Positions 62,271 to 64,000 of a stretch of 64,000 nucleotides of DNA are shown in pieces; the stretch's first letter is position 1, and each line of letters opens with the position of its first letter. A program made the position numbers and the translations under genes. Source of the DNA: Neokomagataea tanensis (GTDB taxonomy: Bacteria; Pseudomonadota; Alphaproteobacteria; Acetobacterales; Acetobacteraceae); assembly GCF_006542335.1 (NCBI RefSeq), contig NZ_CP032485.1, positions 1,684,501 to 1,748,500 of the forward strand, in the 5' to 3' direction. The notes below the pieces were generated by a model. It was not told the DNA's origin and did not search any database. It saw only the letters and a list, made by a program, of their open reading frames with translations.

Positions 62271-63184
62271 GGCCAGCGGACTTCCGGTGGCATGCTCATG
62301 AGGATTGCTTCGGTGTTCCCGCCAGTTTTGAGGCCAAACAGGGTTCCGCGGTCGTGTAGCAGATTGAATTCTACATAGCGGCCACGGCGGATAAGCTGTG
62401 CCTCGCGGTCTTCTTCTGACCAGCGGGTATTCATGCGGCGCCGTACAAGGGCGGGATAAGCGTCGTGAAAAGCCATCCCCACATCTTGGGTGAAGCGAAA
62501 GTCTGCGTCCAGATTATTTGTATTGTGCTGGTCGTAGAAAATACCGCCTAAACCGCGTGGTTCATCGCGATGGGGGAGGTGGAAGTAACGATCACACCAT
62601 TCTTTAAAGCGCGGGTAGTATTCCGGGTCGTGCTTATCGCACGCAGCTTGGAACATCTCATGGAAGTAATCTGCATCACTTCGTGCTTCTGCACTTTGCG
62701 GGAACATGGGCGTAATATCGCCACCACCGCCAAACCAGCCTTTTGTTGTGACAATCATGCGGGTGTTGAAATGTGCAGCACTGACATGTGGGTTGCAGGG
62801 GTGTGCTACTAGTGAAATGCCAGTGGCAAAAAAGCGTGGATCTTCTGCTGCGCCGGGAATGTTTTTCCGGAACTCGGGGGAGAACTCACCCCAGACCGTT
62901 GAGACATTCACACCGACTTTTTCAAAAACGCGGCCGCGCATGACAGACATAACGCCGCCGCCGCCGTCTTCACGCGTCCATGCTGTGCGGGTGAAGCGTC
63001 CTGGTGTGTGAGCGTCTTTGAGGACTTGGGTGTTGCCTGCCAAGGCTTCGTCTTCGATGGTTTCAAAGGCGGTGCAGATACGGTCTCGTAGTGTTTCGAA
63101 CCATGTGCGGGCAGTTTGCTTAAGGGCGTCATGTGGGACACCGGCGCGCTGTATTTGGCTGAAATCGGCGGTAATCTGATCCAT
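62267..63184 (-). CDS. hemF: oxygen-dependent coproporphyrinogen-III oxidase
   Basis: Oxidatively decarboxylates coproporphyrinogen III to protoporphyrinogen IX, requiring O2. Family segments are [82 protein letters not shown] and the C-terminal [11 protein letters not shown]... [16 protein letters not shown] place the start at the ATG at 63184 ([15 protein letters not shown], 305 residues) with AGGGAAA upstream. The longer frame to 63376 looks non-coding. A perfect FNR-type box lies 175 bases upstream. Confidence 0.95.
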   Translation of the reverse strand: MDQITADFSQIQRAGVPHDALKQTARTWFETLRDRICTAFETIEDEALAGNTQVLKDAHTPGRFTRTAWTREDGGGGVMSVMRGRVFEKVGVNVSTVWGEFSPEFRKNIPGAAEDPRFFATGISLVAHPCNPHVSAAHFNTRMIVTTKGWFGGGGDITPMFPQSAEARSDADYFHEMFQAACDKHDPEYYPRFKEWCDRYFHLPHRDEPRGLGGIFYDQHNTNNLDADFRFTQDVGMAFHDAYPALVRRRMNTRWSEEDREAQLIRRGRYVEFNLLHDRGTLFGLKTGGNTEAILMSMPPEVRWP

Positions 63185-63358
63185 ATTCTGTTTCCCTATC
63201 CCGTGGGATGACATGGCCTTGACCCGAGACGTCCTAGCAGAATGAACGGGCGACGAATAGCGTGCGCTTTGCCGGTTGATGCAGTGAGTGTATGCTCTGT
63301 CTACGGCAAAAGCATGGCGCTGGTAATGCCAACATGCTGTTAACTCTCTTATCGGTGC

Positions 63359-63372
63359 TTGATGAAGATCAA
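63359..63372. promoter_or_regulatory. perfect FNR-type box between hemF and mtnP
   Basis: TTGAT-GAAG-ATCAA matches the FNR/FixK consensus exactly. It lies 175 bases before the hemF start (minus) and 69 bases before the mtnP start (plus). An additional 7-bp inverted repeat ATCAATC (63368-63374) with GATTGAT (63389-63395) overlaps its right half. The box could repress the oxygen-requiring hemF or regulate mtnP. Confidence 0.6.
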
Positions 63373-63441
63373 TCAAGGGTTGCGGAAAGATTGATGTCGT
63401 GGTCCTGAGCGATAAGAAGACTATGTTTGAAGGAATAAGGG

Positions 63442-64000
63442 ATGTCTGAAGTCCAGCCGGTAATCGGCGTTATTGGTGGTTCGGGTCTGTACGATATCGA
63501 CGGATTGGAAAACAAAGAATGGCGCCGCGTTGAAAGCCCATGGGGTGAGACGTCGGATGAGTTGCTGTTTGGTACACTTGATGGTGTGCAGTGCGTTTTT
63601 CTGCCGCGTCACGGTAGGGGGCACCCTATCCCGCCGTCTCGCCTGAATTTTCGTGCGAATATTGACGCCTTAAAGCGCGCAGGCGTGACCGATATTTTGT
63701 CACTCTCAGCAGTCGGGTCTTTGAAAGAGGAGTTGGCGCCGGGACGTTTCGTGTTGGTTGATCAGTTTATTGATCGTAGCTTTGCACGCGAGAAGAGCTT
63801 TTTCGAGACTGGCTGTGTTGCACATGTAGGCATGGCTGATCCCGTGTCGCACCGCTTGCTTGATGCGCTGGAGAAGGCTGCAACAGATCTTGCCATTCCT
63901 GTGACACGGGGCGGGACTTACATTGTCATGGAAGGTCCGCAATTCTCTACGCGTGCTGAGAGTGAGTTGTACCGCTCTTGGGGTTGTTCGGTCGTTGGTA
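63442..64000 (+). CDS. mtnP: 5'-methylthioadenosine phosphorylase (partial, runs off the window)
   Basis: Phosphorolysis of 5'-methylthioadenosine to adenine and methylthioribose-1-phosphate in methionine salvage. The ATG at 63442 follows an AAGG-rich stretch. The 186 codons present include the phosphate site [59 protein letters not shown] and [15 protein letters not shown], all typical of MtnP. The frame stays open to the window edge, so about the last third is missing. It diverges from hemF. Confidence 0.93.
   Translation, partial: MSEVQPVIGVIGGSGLYDIDGLENKEWRRVESPWGETSDELLFGTLDGVQCVFLPRHGRGHPIPPSRLNFRANIDALKRAGVTDILSLSAVGSLKEELAPGRFVLVDQFIDRSFAREKSFFETGCVAHVGMADPVSHRLLDALEKAATDLAIPVTRGGTYIVMEGPQFSTRAESELYRSWGCSVVG

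Noticed and set aside
1..64000. CRISPR arrays, prophage, integrases, rRNA, IS elements
   Set aside because: No regularly spaced repeats, no phage or transposase proteins and no rRNA-like stretches were seen on either strand.

Overview
The window looks like chromosomal core sequence of an alphaproteobacterium, most probably an acetic acid bacterium (Acetobacteraceae). The evidence is the gene neighbourhoods (rnd-kdsD-lptC-lptA-lptB, secB/timA/mltA, a cyoE-coxF remnant), the TPR-glycosyltransferase hybrid, a yellow/MRJP-like periplasmic protein, a GntP-type gluconate permease and a tri-haem cytochrome c peroxidase. I cannot fix the genus from sequence alone. I see no prophage, insertion sequence, integron, CRISPR array or rRNA operon. 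The only RNA gene recognised is a tRNA-Leu(CAG).

Layout. 1-4229: minus-strand envelope operon (RNase D, arabinose-5-P isomerase, LptC, LptA, LptB). 4307-4393: tRNA-Leu. 4892-10857: gltD-gltB glutamate synthase, then a shared terminator with the convergent gluconate permease. 12458-16644: PepF peptidase, ABC1 kinase, and a sugar isomerase/epimerase behind a structured leader. 16734-18886: TonB receptor with a broken frame. 19036-24762: Gln-rich protein, UvrB, aldose epimerase, Fe-dependent alcohol dehydrogenase with a perfect FNR-type box upstream, GreB. 25181-29626: GshB, small membrane protein, methyltransferase, then a coupled locus of degenerate haem-copper oxidase subunit I, haem O synthase and a 42-residue CoxF-like protein. 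29654-36256: Tim44-like protein, PmbA (frame broken), M16 peptidase, ThrC, beta-propeller protein, small hypothetical. 36388-46199: TPR/GT protein, GlnD, MutS, MurJ (frame broken near its end), small membrane protein, glutathione peroxidase. 46517-53366: M28 peptidase, CNT nucleoside transporter, TylF-like methyltransferase, GpsA, RlmJ, TsaD (frame broken). 53432-64000: HemC-HemD, SecB, TimA-MltA-DNA methyltransferase, tri-haem peroxidase, Smr protein, Bug-like protein, HemF, and the start of MtnP.

Themes. Lipopolysaccharide export and Kdo precursor supply form one operon. Nitrogen assimilation appears twice (GltBD and the PII-modifying GlnD). Haem biosynthesis is spread over hemC-hemD, hemF and cyoE. 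Two perfect TTGAT-N4-ATCAA boxes suggest oxygen-linked control of the Fe-ADH and of the hemF/mtnP region.

The biologically most interesting item is the oxidase subunit I homologue at 27334-28539. It keeps both low-spin haem histidines but has lost every CuB and high-spin haem ligand. The second is a three-way-junction-like leader before the sugar isomerase. A caution for any user: five genes (TonB receptor, pmbA, murJ, tsaD, probably mltA) are each exactly one base short at or near a run of four or five G/C. Because tsaD and murJ are normally essential, under-called homopolymers in this assembly are the simplest explanation, and these genes should not be called dead without read evidence.
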